DNA from: Mycobacterium sp. 852002-50816_SCH5313054-b
GTDB lineage: Bacteria; Actinomycetota; Actinomycetes; Mycobacteriales; Mycobacteriaceae
Direction of reading: 5' to 3'
Assembly: GCF_001667185.1 (NCBI RefSeq)
Contig: NZ_LZIC01000104.1
Span: 1 to 64,000 of the forward strand
DNA length: 64,000 bases
The notes under the pieces were generated by a model. It was not told where the DNA came from. It saw nothing but the letters and a program-made list of their open reading frames with translations, and did not search any database. The stretch's first letter is position 1, and each line of letters opens with the position of its first letter. Shown in pieces: positions 19,277 to 28,861 of the stretch. Made by a program: the position numbers and the translations under genes.

Positions 19277-20020
19277 CTAGCGCGTCGCGTAGTCGTGGGT
19301 GCCGGCGGCCGTCCGGAGCTGGTGACGGCCGCGGCCGACGGACCGCAGGGTGCCGTTGAGGAACTCCTCGAACTCGGCCAGCTTGTTGTCGACGTAGATG
19401 TCGCACTCGCCGCGCAGCCGGTCGGCCTCGGCGTGCGCCGTGTCGATGAGGCGGGTCGCCTCGGCGTTGGCCGCCTCCACCACGCTGTTCTGCGACACCA
19501 GCCGCTGCTGCTCCTTGATGCCCTCTTGCACGGCCTTCTCGTAGGAGATGTTGCCGTTCTCGATCAGCCGGTCCGCTTCGGCCTGGGCCCGGCTGACGCT
19601 GGCCTCGTACTCGCGTTTGGCCGCCGTGGCGATGCGGATCGACTCCTCGCGGGCCTCCCCGACCATCCGCTCGCTGTGCTGGCGGGCCTCGCTCACCATC
19701 CGATCGGCCTGCGATTTGGCGTCGGACAACAGCCGGTCCGCCTCCGCGCGGGCGTGGTTGAGCATCGATTCGGACTCCGTCGTCGCCGAGGAGACCATCG
19801 ATTCGGCGTGCGACTTGGCGTCCTGCAGCATCGAATCGCGGGCGTCGAGCACGTCCTGGGCGTCGTCCAGCTCGCCGGGGATCGCGTCCTTGATGTCGTC
19901 GATCAGTTCCAGCACGTCACCGCGGGGCACGACACAGCCGGCCGTCATCGGCACACCGCGCGCCTCTTCCACGATGGCGCCCAATTCGTCCAGCGCCTCA
20001 AAAACTCGGTACACGGCCAT
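19277..20020 (-). CDS. sepIVA: DivIVA-domain septation protein SepIVA
   Basis: A 247-residue protein that is mostly a single alpha-helical coiled coil rich in Ala, Glu, Arg and Ser after a short N-terminal segment (MAVYRVFEALDELGAIVEEA). It matches Rv2927c/SepIVA, a DivIVA-like factor needed for septation and polar envelope organisation in mycobacteria. It starts on the left side of a 332-base divergent intergenic region and precedes the DUF177-rnc-fpg operon by 60 bases. Confidence 0.88.
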   Translation of the reverse strand: MAVYRVFEALDELGAIVEEARGVPMTAGCVVPRGDVLELIDDIKDAIPGELDDAQDVLDARDSMLQDAKSHAESMVSSATTESESMLNHARAEADRLLSDAKSQADRMVSEARQHSERMVGEAREESIRIATAAKREYEASVSRAQAEADRLIENGNISYEKAVQEGIKEQQRLVSQNSVVEAANAEATRLIDTAHAEADRLRGECDIYVDNKLAEFEEFLNGTLRSVGRGRHQLRTAAGTHDYATR

Positions 20021-20284
20021 GCCCTCCTGGCGTCGTTGTTGTTACCAGTGTGCCTGCTGTTGCCTCTGTGACAGCGGTGGCGACGCCGGTGTGTCGAAGA
20101 TTTGCCCGGTAAACCCGCCCGTCGCGAGTGAAATCCATAGATTTTGCCCGTTCACGCAATGCCGCGGGCCCAGCCGCCGCGCGGGGTTCGTCAGTCCATA
20201 TTCTTTTGCCCGGTCCCCGCACCGATTGTGGAGCCATTCTAGGGACAACGGCGGCCCAACCCCGGAAAACGGCCCTCTCCACCC

Positions 20285-20311
20285 TTGACGCATACCCCAT
20301 GGGGGTATAGT
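20285..20311 (+). promoter_or_regulatory. RicR/CsoR-type operator inside a sigma-70-like promoter
   Basis: ATACCCC-ATG-GGGGTAT at 20292-20308 is a perfect 7-3-7 palindrome of the kind bound by CsoR-family copper repressors. It lies between TTGACG (20285-20290, -35) and TATAGT (20306-20311, -10), a 15-base spacer. The predicted transcript starts about 35 bases before the permease ATG. In M. tuberculosis the equivalent gene Rv2963 belongs to the copper-responsive RicR regulon, which agrees. The other 270 bases of this gap hold the divergent sepIVA promoter region and three scattered TTTGCCCG copies, but no gene. Confidence 0.82.
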
Positions 20312-20352
20312 TTACTGACGGCGCGGCCCGAGCAACCGAAGGGGAGGACTCA

Positions 20353-21534
20353 ATGAGGGCGCTGGCAGCGGTCGGCCATGCCTTGGGGCTGGCGGGGTCG
20401 ATGACGTGGGAAATCCTGTGGGCGCTGATACTCGGCTTCGCCCTGTCGGCGGTGGTGCAGGCCGTGGTGCGGCGCTCGACGATCGTGTCCCTGCTGGGCG
20501 ACGACCGGCCGCGCACGCTGGCGGTGGCGGCCGGGCTGGGAGCGGCCTCGTCGTCGTGCTCGTACGCCGCGGTCGCCCTGGCGCGTTCACTGTTCCGCAA
20601 AGGCGCCAACTTCACCGCCGCGATGGCGTTCGAGATCGGCTCCACCAACCTCGTGGTGGAGTTGGGCATCATCCTGGCCCTGCTGATGGGCTGGCAGTTC
20701 ACGGCCGCGGAATTCGTGGGCGGCCCGCTGATGATCGTGGTGCTCGCCGTCCTGTTCCGGCTGTTCGTGCGGTCCCGGCTGGTCGACGCCGCCCGCGAGC
20801 AGGCCGAGCGCGGCATCGCCGGCTCCATGGAAGGCCATGCCGCCATGGACATGTCGATCCATAAAGAGGGCTCGTTTTGGCGGCGGCTGCTGTCCCCGCA
20901 GGGTTTCACCTCGGTCTCGCACGTGTTCGTGATGGAATGGTTGGCGATTCTGCGCGACCTCGTCCTGGGCCTGCTGATCGCGGGTGCCATCGCGGCGTGG
21001 GTGCCCGAAAGCTTTTGGCGGATCTTCTTTTTGACCGATCATCCGGTCTGGTCGGCGTTGTGGGGTCCGCTCGTGGGACCGATCGTCGCGATCGTGTCGT
21101 TCGTCTGCTCGATCGGCAACGTGCCGCTGGCCGCGGTGCTGTGGAACGGGGGCATCAGCTTCGGCGGCGTCATCGCCTTCATCTACGCCGACCTGCTGAT
21201 CCTGCCGATCCTGAACATCTACCGCAAGTACTACGGCACCAGGATGATGCTGACGCTGCTCGGCACCTTCTACGCCGCGATGGTCGCCGCCGGCTATCTC
21301 GTCGAATTGCTCTTCGGCACAATGGGTCTCATACCAACACAGCGCAACGCCACGGTGATGGAGGCGTCGATCTCCTGGAACTACACCACTTGGCTCAATA
21401 TCGCCTTCCTGGTCGTCGCGGCGATACTCATCGTGCGATTCGTCACCTCGGGCGGCGTCCCGATGCTACGGATGATGGGCGGCTCGCCCGCCCCGGCCGA
21501 TGGCGATCATGATCACAGCCATCAATGCGACTGA
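20353..21534 (+). CDS. Predicted permease (DUF318/YraQ family), Rv2963-type
   Basis: A 393-residue integral membrane protein with about eight to ten hydrophobic helices and the family repeat motifs SSSCSYAAVALARSLFRKGANF near residue 60 and VCSIGNVPLAAVLWNGGISFGG near residue 255. Members include ArsP-type permeases; the substrate is unknown. The C-terminus ends in a His/Asp/Cys tail (DGDHDHSHQCD) that could bind metal. The operator in its promoter implies copper-dependent expression. RBS GGGGAGG lies 6 bases before the ATG. Its last 13 bases overlap the convergent synthase gene. Confidence 0.85.
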   Translation: MRALAAVGHALGLAGSMTWEILWALILGFALSAVVQAVVRRSTIVSLLGDDRPRTLAVAAGLGAASSSCSYAAVALARSLFRKGANFTAAMAFEIGSTNLVVELGIILALLMGWQFTAAEFVGGPLMIVVLAVLFRLFVRSRLVDAAREQAERGIAGSMEGHAAMDMSIHKEGSFWRRLLSPQGFTSVSHVFVMEWLAILRDLVLGLLIAGAIAAWVPESFWRIFFLTDHPVWSALWGPLVGPIVAIVSFVCSIGNVPLAAVLWNGGISFGGVIAFIYADLLILPILNIYRKYYGTRMMLTLLGTFYAAMVAAGYLVELLFGTMGLIPTQRNATVMEASISWNYTTWLNIAFLVVAAILIVRFVTSGGVPMLRMMGGSPAPADGDHDHSHQCD

Positions 21535-24500
21535 CCGCTGTGGCGCAGGGTTGACCGGGCCGCCATCCATTCGTCATTGCTGATCGTGCTTCGCCAGTCC
21601 GCCGGCAGGGCATCCAGGGCGTCCTCGATGCAATCCCAGATCGACTCGAGGGGGGACGCGCCCGGGGCGGCAGCGGCAATCCGGTCCTCCACAGCGTAAT
21701 TCGGCTCATGTGGCACGTCGCTGAACGGGGCGAGCGCGTTGATCGCGTCCATGACGCGGCGTCGGCGTTCGGCGTACGGCCACGCCGCCAACTCGTCGGG
21801 CATGATGGGCCGGCCGAAGATATAGTCCTGCGCGGCGTGCCGGTAGGGAACCTCAAGCTTTCCCTGCACCGGTTCCTCCGGCAGACCCCCCGCGAAGTAC
21901 AGCGGCACGATGGGCAGTGCCGCGTCGATCGCCAGGTCCAGCAGCGTCGAGGTGAGCTTCTCGACGCGCTGGCCGGAGCGCAGGTACCGGGTTCCGTCGG
22001 CGTGCACCATGGTCGACGCGCCGTGGGCGGCGACGTCGCGCTTGATCTCTTCGACCAGGCTCAGGAACTGCTCGGGGTTTCGCTGGTCGAAGTATCGGTT
22101 GCTGGTCGGCTTTCCGTTGGCCGTGGCGTCCGCCAGCCGCGTGAGGGCGCCGACCCAGCGGGTTTCGTGCTTGGCGTGCGCGATCGTCACGACCTTCGTG
22201 TCGGTCAGCCACGACGCGATCGACGTGCCCAGAATCGACTCGACCTGGACCTGGTGGTTGGCCAGCAGCAACACCGGCCTGCCCCGAACCGCCGCCGTCG
22301 CAGCGGGATCGGTGACGATGACGTGCCTGACGTAGCGCGACAGCAAGGCCCAGTGCAGCAGGTCGGCGAACCCGCCCGGCTGCAGCCCCTGCCAGTCCGT
22401 CGACCAGCTGCGCACCGGTTGCCAGTCCGTCTGCAGCGACGCGCTCACCCGACACGCGCCGGGCGTTTGCTCGACCTCGACCGAGATGCGCTCGAGTGGC
22501 AGCGCCGGGCAACTCACCTGCCCGCCGACGACGCGGACCTGCGATGGGTGTATCGCGCCGTGGGCGGCGTCTGCGACGGCTTCTTTGATCGCGATGTCGG
22601 CGATCAGCGAATCACCTTGGCTCTGCGAGTCATACACCGCACGCAACGTGCCCTTGAACCAGTCCTGGGTCGCGGCCCGTGCGGAATCGAGGGTGACCAC
22701 CCCGCGGCCCAGCCGGTCGCTCAAGACCATCCCGGGCACCGCGCGCCGCTCCGCCATGAAAGCGTGTCGCTCCCGGCCGCCGACCTGGACGAGATGCCCC
22801 TTCTCCAAGAGGAATTCGACGACGCGGAGGTAGGCCCACGGCTTGCCCGCGGCGTTGAGCCACAGATCGACGATCGGCATGCGGGCGCCGGCGTCGGTGT
22901 CGTCGTCGAACCCGACGAAGCGGGCCTCGACGTCCACCGTCCCCTGCGTCGGGGGGTCGCTGTAGAACCGCGCCCACATCACGCGACGGGGAAAGCCGAC
23001 CAGCCGGTCCGCCGCGTCCACGTGCGAGGCGACATCCGTTTTGTCCGTGGTCCATACGTTCATCGCGGTGTGGGGAACGATGTGGAACGCACCGTCGAGC
23101 AGTCCCGGGTGCTGCTGACCCACCGGAACCTTGCACCGCTCGACCGCGAGCGTCCCGGACGAGCCGTTGCGGCCTATCCGGGCGCCGTCCATCAGGGTTG
23201 CGAACGCGGGTCCGTGGAACACGGTGCCGTCGTAGGGATTGGCGTAGGGAACCGCGTCGCGCAACGGGGCGGGAGTTGACGGTTCGCCCGCGTAGCGGTC
23301 CGCGGTGGCGACCACGGCCTGCGCATGCGTCTCCCAGCGCGACAGTTCGGCTCTGGGCGCGTCTCGCCATACCTCCAGGCGGCCCGTGAAGCGGTCCGGC
23401 GCAACGGGTTCAAGCACCACCCGCACGCGCGTCGGCGAATCGACGACGACCCAGCGAACCAGCTGCAGGTCGGTGATTTCGACCACCTTGGCCGCGCCGG
23501 CCGCCTGGCTGGCCGCCTGCGCGAACAGGTCCAGCACCGACATCATCGGCAGCGAGGGGATGACATACGTCGGGCAGTGGTCGGCGACCCAGGTGTCCCG
23601 GGCGGGATCGATGGTTGTCTCCACCGTGGTCGCCGAGGCCTCGACGGGTGTCGTGTCCGGTGCGGCACCTGTGATGCGCATGCCCAGGTCGGTTGCGCTG
23701 TAGATCCGTATTCCGTCGCACCACAGGGAGGCATCGGCCACGGCCAACGTGCCGCCGTCCTCGCGCGCGACGCGGGTGAGCTCCACCTCCGCGGTGATCT
23801 GCTTGTTCGTGGGCACGATCTGGCCGCGATACCGCCACGTGATCGCGTGGTCGAGCGCGACCGGCTCGAAGCGCGCCGACGGCCCCGCCGCTTCGCCGAA
23901 CCCGAGATCGAGCATCGCGAATTGTAGAAGCTGCAAGAGCATTTCGATGCCCAGCGATCCGGGTTGCACCGGATCGCGGTAGAAGTGCGCCTTGAAATAC
24001 CATTCGGCGGGGTTGATGTCCTTGACGGCCCGCCACCGGCCCAGGCCGGCGCCGCCGGCGGTCGGCCACCGGCCGGTGACCCGGTCGATCATCAACAGCA
24101 TCGGGTCGGCCAGCCGGGCGCCCGGACCAAAGAACTTGTCCGGGCGGGTGCCCAGGTCGATGACCGGCGCGTCGCACCCGAGCTCCAACTGGGCACGCTG
24201 TTCCGCGCTGACGGGAAGCCCCACCTGCTGCTGCAGCGCTTCGAGCCGAAAGTATCCGAACACCGTGTCGAACGTGTAGACGATTCCGTCGTCCGCGCAG
24301 ATTTCGCCGTCGAAGCTGACGATGATGGTTCCGCCGGCCTGGGCGACGCTCTTCAGCACGGCCTTGATGCGCAACGTCCCGGTCGCCGGCGTGATCTCGC
24401 GGTGCTGTGTCCCCGTCCCGTCGAGGTTGCGGAAGAACAGGTCCACGTCGAAGTCCAGTGGGCAACCGGCATAGGCGCCCAGCCACCCGCAGGGCTGCAG

Positions 24501-27500
24501 CGCGATCTCCATGAGGACCGCGTTGGGCATCGTCTGCTTCGCGTTCGATCCCTTGTTCTCCGCGAAATACCAAGCGTCGCTGGGAACGTCGTACTCGGCC
24601 ACCACTTGCGCGCCGGGCTTGGCCACGCCGAGCTCACCCACCACCTCGGTGACCCGCGACATGAAGTGGTAGGGCGGACCAGGCAGCCTGGCAACCCTGC
24701 GGTCCGTGTCGAACTTCTGATAGAGGGGGCCGACCGCCAGGGAAGGCTTGGCGATTGCGCAGGCGAGCATCGCGGTGTAGTCGAACTTGACGCCGTGCCC
24801 TTCGTCGACAGGCTTGGGTTCGACGTAACCGTCCAGCTCTTTGACACCCATATCCATCGGGCAGCCGGGCGAAAGCCGCAGTCCCATCCGGCGGCAGTGG
24901 AAGGCCGGCAGTCCGTCGACCGTACACAGCAGGTCCGCGAACACCGTGGGCTCCGGTCCGGCGATGACCTCCCGCACGAACACCTCGTAAACCAGCTCGC
25001 GTGACTGCGGCGTCACCTGACCGCGGCACACCAGCTTGTAGGTCTCGAACGGCACGGGTTCAAAACGCCACCCGTCGCAATCCAGGGTCATGCCCAGACC
25101 GGTCATGTAGACGGCCATCGTCTGCATCGTCGCCTCGTACATGAGTGTGCCCGGCATGCAGGGATCGTTCTTGAAATGACCGTTGAAGAACCACGTGTCG
25201 GGGCTCACGTGGGCAACCGCGCGCAAATAGCCCCTGCCCCAAGGCCCGCCGGAGAAATCCAGGTGGGTCACCTCATCGACGAACAGCATGTCGCCGCCCG
25301 CGATGCTCGGCGTGCGGGTGTGGCTGGCCGCGCGCTCGAAGCCGTCGCCGAACGTGTGCCAGATGTCGCCGGACGCCATCGCCTCGAGGTCGGCGCGCCG
25401 CAAAGAGGTACGCGCCGTTCGTGCCCGCGTCGACTCCATCGGCCCGCTGACAGTCTCGTCCTCGGGGCGCCAGAGGATCCCGCCCGACGCCGCCAGCTCC
25501 TCCTCGGAGAAGAACCCGGCCTGGCCGTTGCGCATGGACATCCGCTCGACGCCGTCGATCGTGCAGTCGTAGTGGAAGAAGAACATCCGGATGTCGCCCT
25601 GGCTGGCGTGGCCGTCGACATGGATGTCGAAGCGCAGCGTGTCGCCGATCTCGGGCAGGCCACCCAGGTAGGTCACCTCGCAGCCCAGCAGGCGATAGAC
25701 CCGCTCCCCTTTATTCGCGAAGTCGGCGCCCATCCAGGAGATGAGCATGAGGTCGGCCTGCCCGGCTTCGATCATGATTCCGGCCGGCATCCGACCTCGA
25801 TGCAGCCACCACGCGTCGGCGGTGACATCGGTTTCGGTCCAAAGGGTTCCGGTACCGTGCTTGCCCGGCTCGGCGTCGATGCCCAGCAGGCGATCCGCCA
25901 GCAACAGCGGAGGTTCCGGCATCCGCACCTGCCGTGCGTAGTTGTCTTGCACCGCGAACGCCGGTCCGTAGATGTCGGAGATCTTGCCCGAGGCGTGCAC
26001 GCGCAGGCCGTGCTTGTCCAGGGCGAGGCCCACCGGCGTGCGCTTGATCGTCGGCGTGGGCAGCGGTTTGTCGGCGGGCCGGGCGGGCTGCGTCGCCCGG
26101 TAGGCGCCGCCGCCGGGCAGATAGTCAACGTCGGTGTGGCTCTGCGCTTTGAGGCCGTTCGTCGGCGGGGTCGGCGGCTGCGCCGCGTGCGTCCCGGCCG
26201 CGCCGTCACCGTTGCGGACCTCGAGCGCATGACCGATCGACAGCGGCTGCGGCGGCGTCTGGCCGAGCAGGGCTGAGCCCAGGGGGACCCGCGCCAACGC
26301 GTCGGTGGTTTTGGGCAGAGCCGGCGGAACGGGCAGGTGGGTTGGCATGGGCTGCTCCAGTCGGGGGGTGTCGCCATTGGTAGCCGCGGCCACAACGTGA
26401 CTCGGCAGCCGAACGGCGGGCGGGTGAGCCGGAAAGTGCAACCGGGCGGGTTTCCCCGTACGGGGTGCGGGCCGCAACACAGCGTCGAGCGCATCGGCGT
26501 CGCGGCGTTCGGGCGCCGTAGGCGCGAGGACGATTTGCTGTTGCTGGCCACCGAGCGCGGTGAGCGAGACGACGACGGAACGCTTTTCGGACGCCCACGG
26601 CGCGCCATCGGGAGATATGCCCAAGAAGCCGTACAGCGCGCCGGCGGCGACGTGCAGCAGTCCCGATGCGGCGTGGGCGTGGCCCAGTAGCGGCGTGAGG
26701 TTCAACGCGCCGGGTGCGGTTCCCACGTGCAGGCACTCCCCGCGCGGCTCGTGATCGGCCGGCAGGGTGGCCAGAATCGTGTCGCCGTCACGGCGTGCGT
26801 CGGCGGCGCGTTTGAGCACAACCACGACGGCGGCGTCGCCGGGTGTCTGCTCGCCCGGTCCGAGCAACGCGCGCGCCGACGCTTCGTGCACCGGTTCGCA
26901 GCTGAGATCCACCGCACCGACCACGGCGGCGTCGACTTCGCCGCGCCGCAGTTCACGGGCGGCCATCTCCAGCGCGGTGGTGCCGGAGAGCTCTTCCCGC
27001 GATACCGTGAAACTTGGCCCCCGCAGGTCGAATTGCCTGTTCAGTCTGTTGGCGAGGATGTTCGGCATCGCTCCGACGACGCCGGCGGGCGTCCACGGTG
27101 GCGCGACCTCGTCGCGCGCCGCCGCCAGTTGGACCGGGTCATCGATGTCGTCGGCCAACCGCCACCGCAATCCCAGCCGGGTGATCTCGGTGTCACACCC
27201 CATCCCGACGATGACGCTCGTTCTGTCCGGCGGCAGGCGGCCGATCACCGTTTCGATGTTGACGGCCGCCCCCAGCAGGGCCAGTTGCTGGGGCAGCGTC
27301 TGTTTGAGATCGGTTGGGGGAAAGCGCGTTTGCGTGACGTCGAGGCAGATCTCGGTCATCCGCGCCCTGCGGGTGCCGTCGGGGTGGCGGCTCGGGATCG
27401 GTTCGGAGCTTTTCAGATGCTCTGCGACCGAGGCGGTGTCGTCGTCGCCCACCAGCAGGCTGAGACCCACGATGGCAATGTCGTCCTCGCCGATGCGCCC

Positions 27501-28838
27501 GGTGGCCGGGAATTTCGGCGGGGTGTGGCGCTCGGCGGCGGGGTCGATCCACTCTTCGAGGAGCAGGTGAGCGTTGTTGCCGCCGAAACCGAAGTTGTTG
27601 ATCGCAGCGCGGCGGGGTCCGACGCACGCCCAGGATTCGGCCTCGGTGAGCAGGCGGAACGGGGAGTCGGCGAGGAAGGGCAACGGATCATCGGCGTGCA
27701 GCGTCGGGGGACGGATGCCCGCGCGCATCGCCGCGAGCACCTTGATCGCTCCCGCGGCGCCGGATGCCGTGATCGAGTGCCCCAGATTGGATTTCAGTGA
27801 TCCGATGGGTATGTTCGCCATCCCATCGAAGATGCACGCCATGCTCATCAGCTCGGTCAGGTCGCCGCGCGAAGTTCCCGTCGCATGGCACTCGATGAGT
27901 GAGACGTCCTGCGGCTCCAGCTCGGCCATCTCATAGGCGAGCCGCATCGCCCGCTCCTGGCCCTGCTGCGAGGGCACCAGCGGCCCCTGGCCCCGGCCGT
28001 CGTTGCTGAGGCCGACCGCCCGGATCACGCCCAGTATCGCGTCGGCGTCGGCGATCGCGTCTTCGAGCCTCCTGAGCACCAGAATCGCCGCGCCCTCGGC
28101 GGGCACCAATCCGTCCGCGCCACGGTGGAAGGGTCGCGACCGTCCGCTGCGGCTCAAGGCCTGTAGCGCGCTGAAGCCGACGTGCAGGAGTAGGTCGCTG
28201 GCGCCGTTCACGCCTCCCGCCACCATCACATCCGCGGTGCCGTCGTGCAACCGGTCGCACGCCAGCTTGATCGCGTACAGCGAGGAGGCGCACGCGGCGT
28301 CCAGCGCGGTGGCACCCCCGGTCAACCCGAGCGCGTTGGCCACGACATGGGCCGGGAGCCCGGACATGAAGCGGTTACGCCAATCGAACCCGTGTTCGGC
28401 ACCGCGCCAGACGTTTTGGGCCACGTCGGTCATCGATTTCGTCGGGTAGCTCAAGTTGCCGAGCACGACCCCGGCCGAGCCCGGGACTTCACCGGGGCGC
28501 CAGCCCGCGCTCTCCAGCGCTTGCCGGGCCGCCTCGACGGCCCACAGGCACAGCGGATCGAGACCCTGGAACTGATCGGCGCTCAGCAGGAAGCAGGCGG
28601 GATCGAAGATCTCGTGGAAGCCGCGGACGTATCCGCCGCGGTCCGACCAGGCGTGGTCGAGGAACGAGTCGTTGGTCTGGTCCCCGATGATGTGCGCTGC
28701 CGACACACCCCAGTAGCCGGGTTGCGGTGAGCCGAGCACATCTCGGCCGTCGTGCACGGTCTGCCATAACTCGCCGGGGCTCAGGCCGCCGGGCAGGACG
28801 CAGCCCTGGCCGACGATCGCAATGGGCTCAAACTTCAC
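21522..28838 (-). CDS. Pfa3/PfaC-like synthase subunit: KS-CLF-DH-DH-DH-AGPAT
   Basis: A 2438-residue multidomain synthase. Residues 1-440: ketosynthase with Cys183, His318, His354. About 450-860: ketosynthase-like chain-length factor in which the Cys is Glu616. About 870-950: Pro-rich linker with no GHSxG acyltransferase. About 950-1340 and 1380-1730: two FabA-type double-hotdog dehydratases with active halves GHFKNDPCMPGTLMYEA (His near 1221) and AHFYRDPVQPGSLGIE (near 1618). About 1750-2060: a PKS-type dehydratase (DHCPTYVIP; LLDGAFH). About 2160-2360: PlsC-like acyltransferase (NHQVQVES, DGTRYLRSG, IVPLYF). The GTG start follows GGAG by 6 bases, 23 bases after the upstream synthase stop. 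This matches Pfa3 of myxobacterial PUFA synthases minus the AT. Product unknown. Confidence 0.88.
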   Translation of the reverse strand: MKFEPIAIVGQGCVLPGGLSPGELWQTVHDGRDVLGSPQPGYWGVSAAHIIGDQTNDSFLDHAWSDRGGYVRGFHEIFDPACFLLSADQFQGLDPLCLWAVEAARQALESAGWRPGEVPGSAGVVLGNLSYPTKSMTDVAQNVWRGAEHGFDWRNRFMSGLPAHVVANALGLTGGATALDAACASSLYAIKLACDRLHDGTADVMVAGGVNGASDLLLHVGFSALQALSRSGRSRPFHRGADGLVPAEGAAILVLRRLEDAIADADAILGVIRAVGLSNDGRGQGPLVPSQQGQERAMRLAYEMAELEPQDVSLIECHATGTSRGDLTELMSMACIFDGMANIPIGSLKSNLGHSITASGAAGAIKVLAAMRAGIRPPTLHADDPLPFLADSPFRLLTEAESWACVGPRRAAINNFGFGGNNAHLLLEEWIDPAAERHTPPKFPATGRIGEDDIAIVGLSLLVGDDDTASVAEHLKSSEPIPSRHPDGTRRARMTEICLDVTQTRFPPTDLKQTLPQQLALLGAAVNIETVIGRLPPDRTSVIVGMGCDTEITRLGLRWRLADDIDDPVQLAAARDEVAPPWTPAGVVGAMPNILANRLNRQFDLRGPSFTVSREELSGTTALEMAARELRRGEVDAAVVGAVDLSCEPVHEASARALLGPGEQTPGDAAVVVVLKRAADARRDGDTILATLPADHEPRGECLHVGTAPGALNLTPLLGHAHAASGLLHVAAGALYGFLGISPDGAPWASEKRSVVVSLTALGGQQQQIVLAPTAPERRDADALDAVLRPAPRTGKPARLHFPAHPPAVRLPSHVVAAATNGDTPRLEQPMPTHLPVPPALPKTTDALARVPLGSALLGQTPPQPLSIGHALEVRNGDGAAGTHAAQPPTPPTNGLKAQSHTDVDYLPGGGAYRATQPARPADKPLPTPTIKRTPVGLALDKHGLRVHASGKISDIYGPAFAVQDNYARQVRMPEPPLLLADRLLGIDAEPGKHGTGTLWTETDVTADAWWLHRGRMPAGIMIEAGQADLMLISWMGADFANKGERVYRLLGCEVTYLGGLPEIGDTLRFDIHVDGHASQGDIRMFFFHYDCTIDGVERMSMRNGQAGFFSEEELAASGGILWRPEDETVSGPMESTRARTARTSLRRADLEAMASGDIWHTFGDGFERAASHTRTPSIAGGDMLFVDEVTHLDFSGGPWGRGYLRAVAHVSPDTWFFNGHFKNDPCMPGTLMYEATMQTMAVYMTGLGMTLDCDGWRFEPVPFETYKLVCRGQVTPQSRELVYEVFVREVIAGPEPTVFADLLCTVDGLPAFHCRRMGLRLSPGCPMDMGVKELDGYVEPKPVDEGHGVKFDYTAMLACAIAKPSLAVGPLYQKFDTDRRVARLPGPPYHFMSRVTEVVGELGVAKPGAQVVAEYDVPSDAWYFAENKGSNAKQTMPNAVLMEIALQPCGWLGAYAGCPLDFDVDLFFRNLDGTGTQHREITPATGTLRIKAVLKSVAQAGGTIIVSFDGEICADDGIVYTFDTVFGYFRLEALQQQVGLPVSAEQRAQLELGCDAPVIDLGTRPDKFFGPGARLADPMLLMIDRVTGRWPTAGGAGLGRWRAVKDINPAEWYFKAHFYRDPVQPGSLGIEMLLQLLQFAMLDLGFGEAAGPSARFEPVALDHAITWRYRGQIVPTNKQITAEVELTRVAREDGGTLAVADASLWCDGIRIYSATDLGMRITGAAPDTTPVEASATTVETTIDPARDTWVADHCPTYVIPSLPMMSVLDLFAQAASQAAGAAKVVEITDLQLVRWVVVDSPTRVRVVLEPVAPDRFTGRLEVWRDAPRAELSRWETHAQAVVATADRYAGEPSTPAPLRDAVPYANPYDGTVFHGPAFATLMDGARIGRNGSSGTLAVERCKVPVGQQHPGLLDGAFHIVPHTAMNVWTTDKTDVASHVDAADRLVGFPRRVMWARFYSDPPTQGTVDVEARFVGFDDDTDAGARMPIVDLWLNAAGKPWAYLRVVEFLLEKGHLVQVGGRERHAFMAERRAVPGMVLSDRLGRGVVTLDSARAATQDWFKGTLRAVYDSQSQGDSLIADIAIKEAVADAAHGAIHPSQVRVVGGQVSCPALPLERISVEVEQTPGACRVSASLQTDWQPVRSWSTDWQGLQPGGFADLLHWALLSRYVRHVIVTDPAATAAVRGRPVLLLANHQVQVESILGTSIASWLTDTKVVTIAHAKHETRWVGALTRLADATANGKPTSNRYFDQRNPEQFLSLVEEIKRDVAAHGASTMVHADGTRYLRSGQRVEKLTSTLLDLAIDAALPIVPLYFAGGLPEEPVQGKLEVPYRHAAQDYIFGRPIMPDELAAWPYAERRRRVMDAINALAPFSDVPHEPNYAVEDRIAAAAPGASPLESIWDCIEDALDALPADWRSTISNDEWMAARSTLRHSGQSH

Positions 28839-28861
28839 GGGGGCTCCGCGGCATCGTCGAA

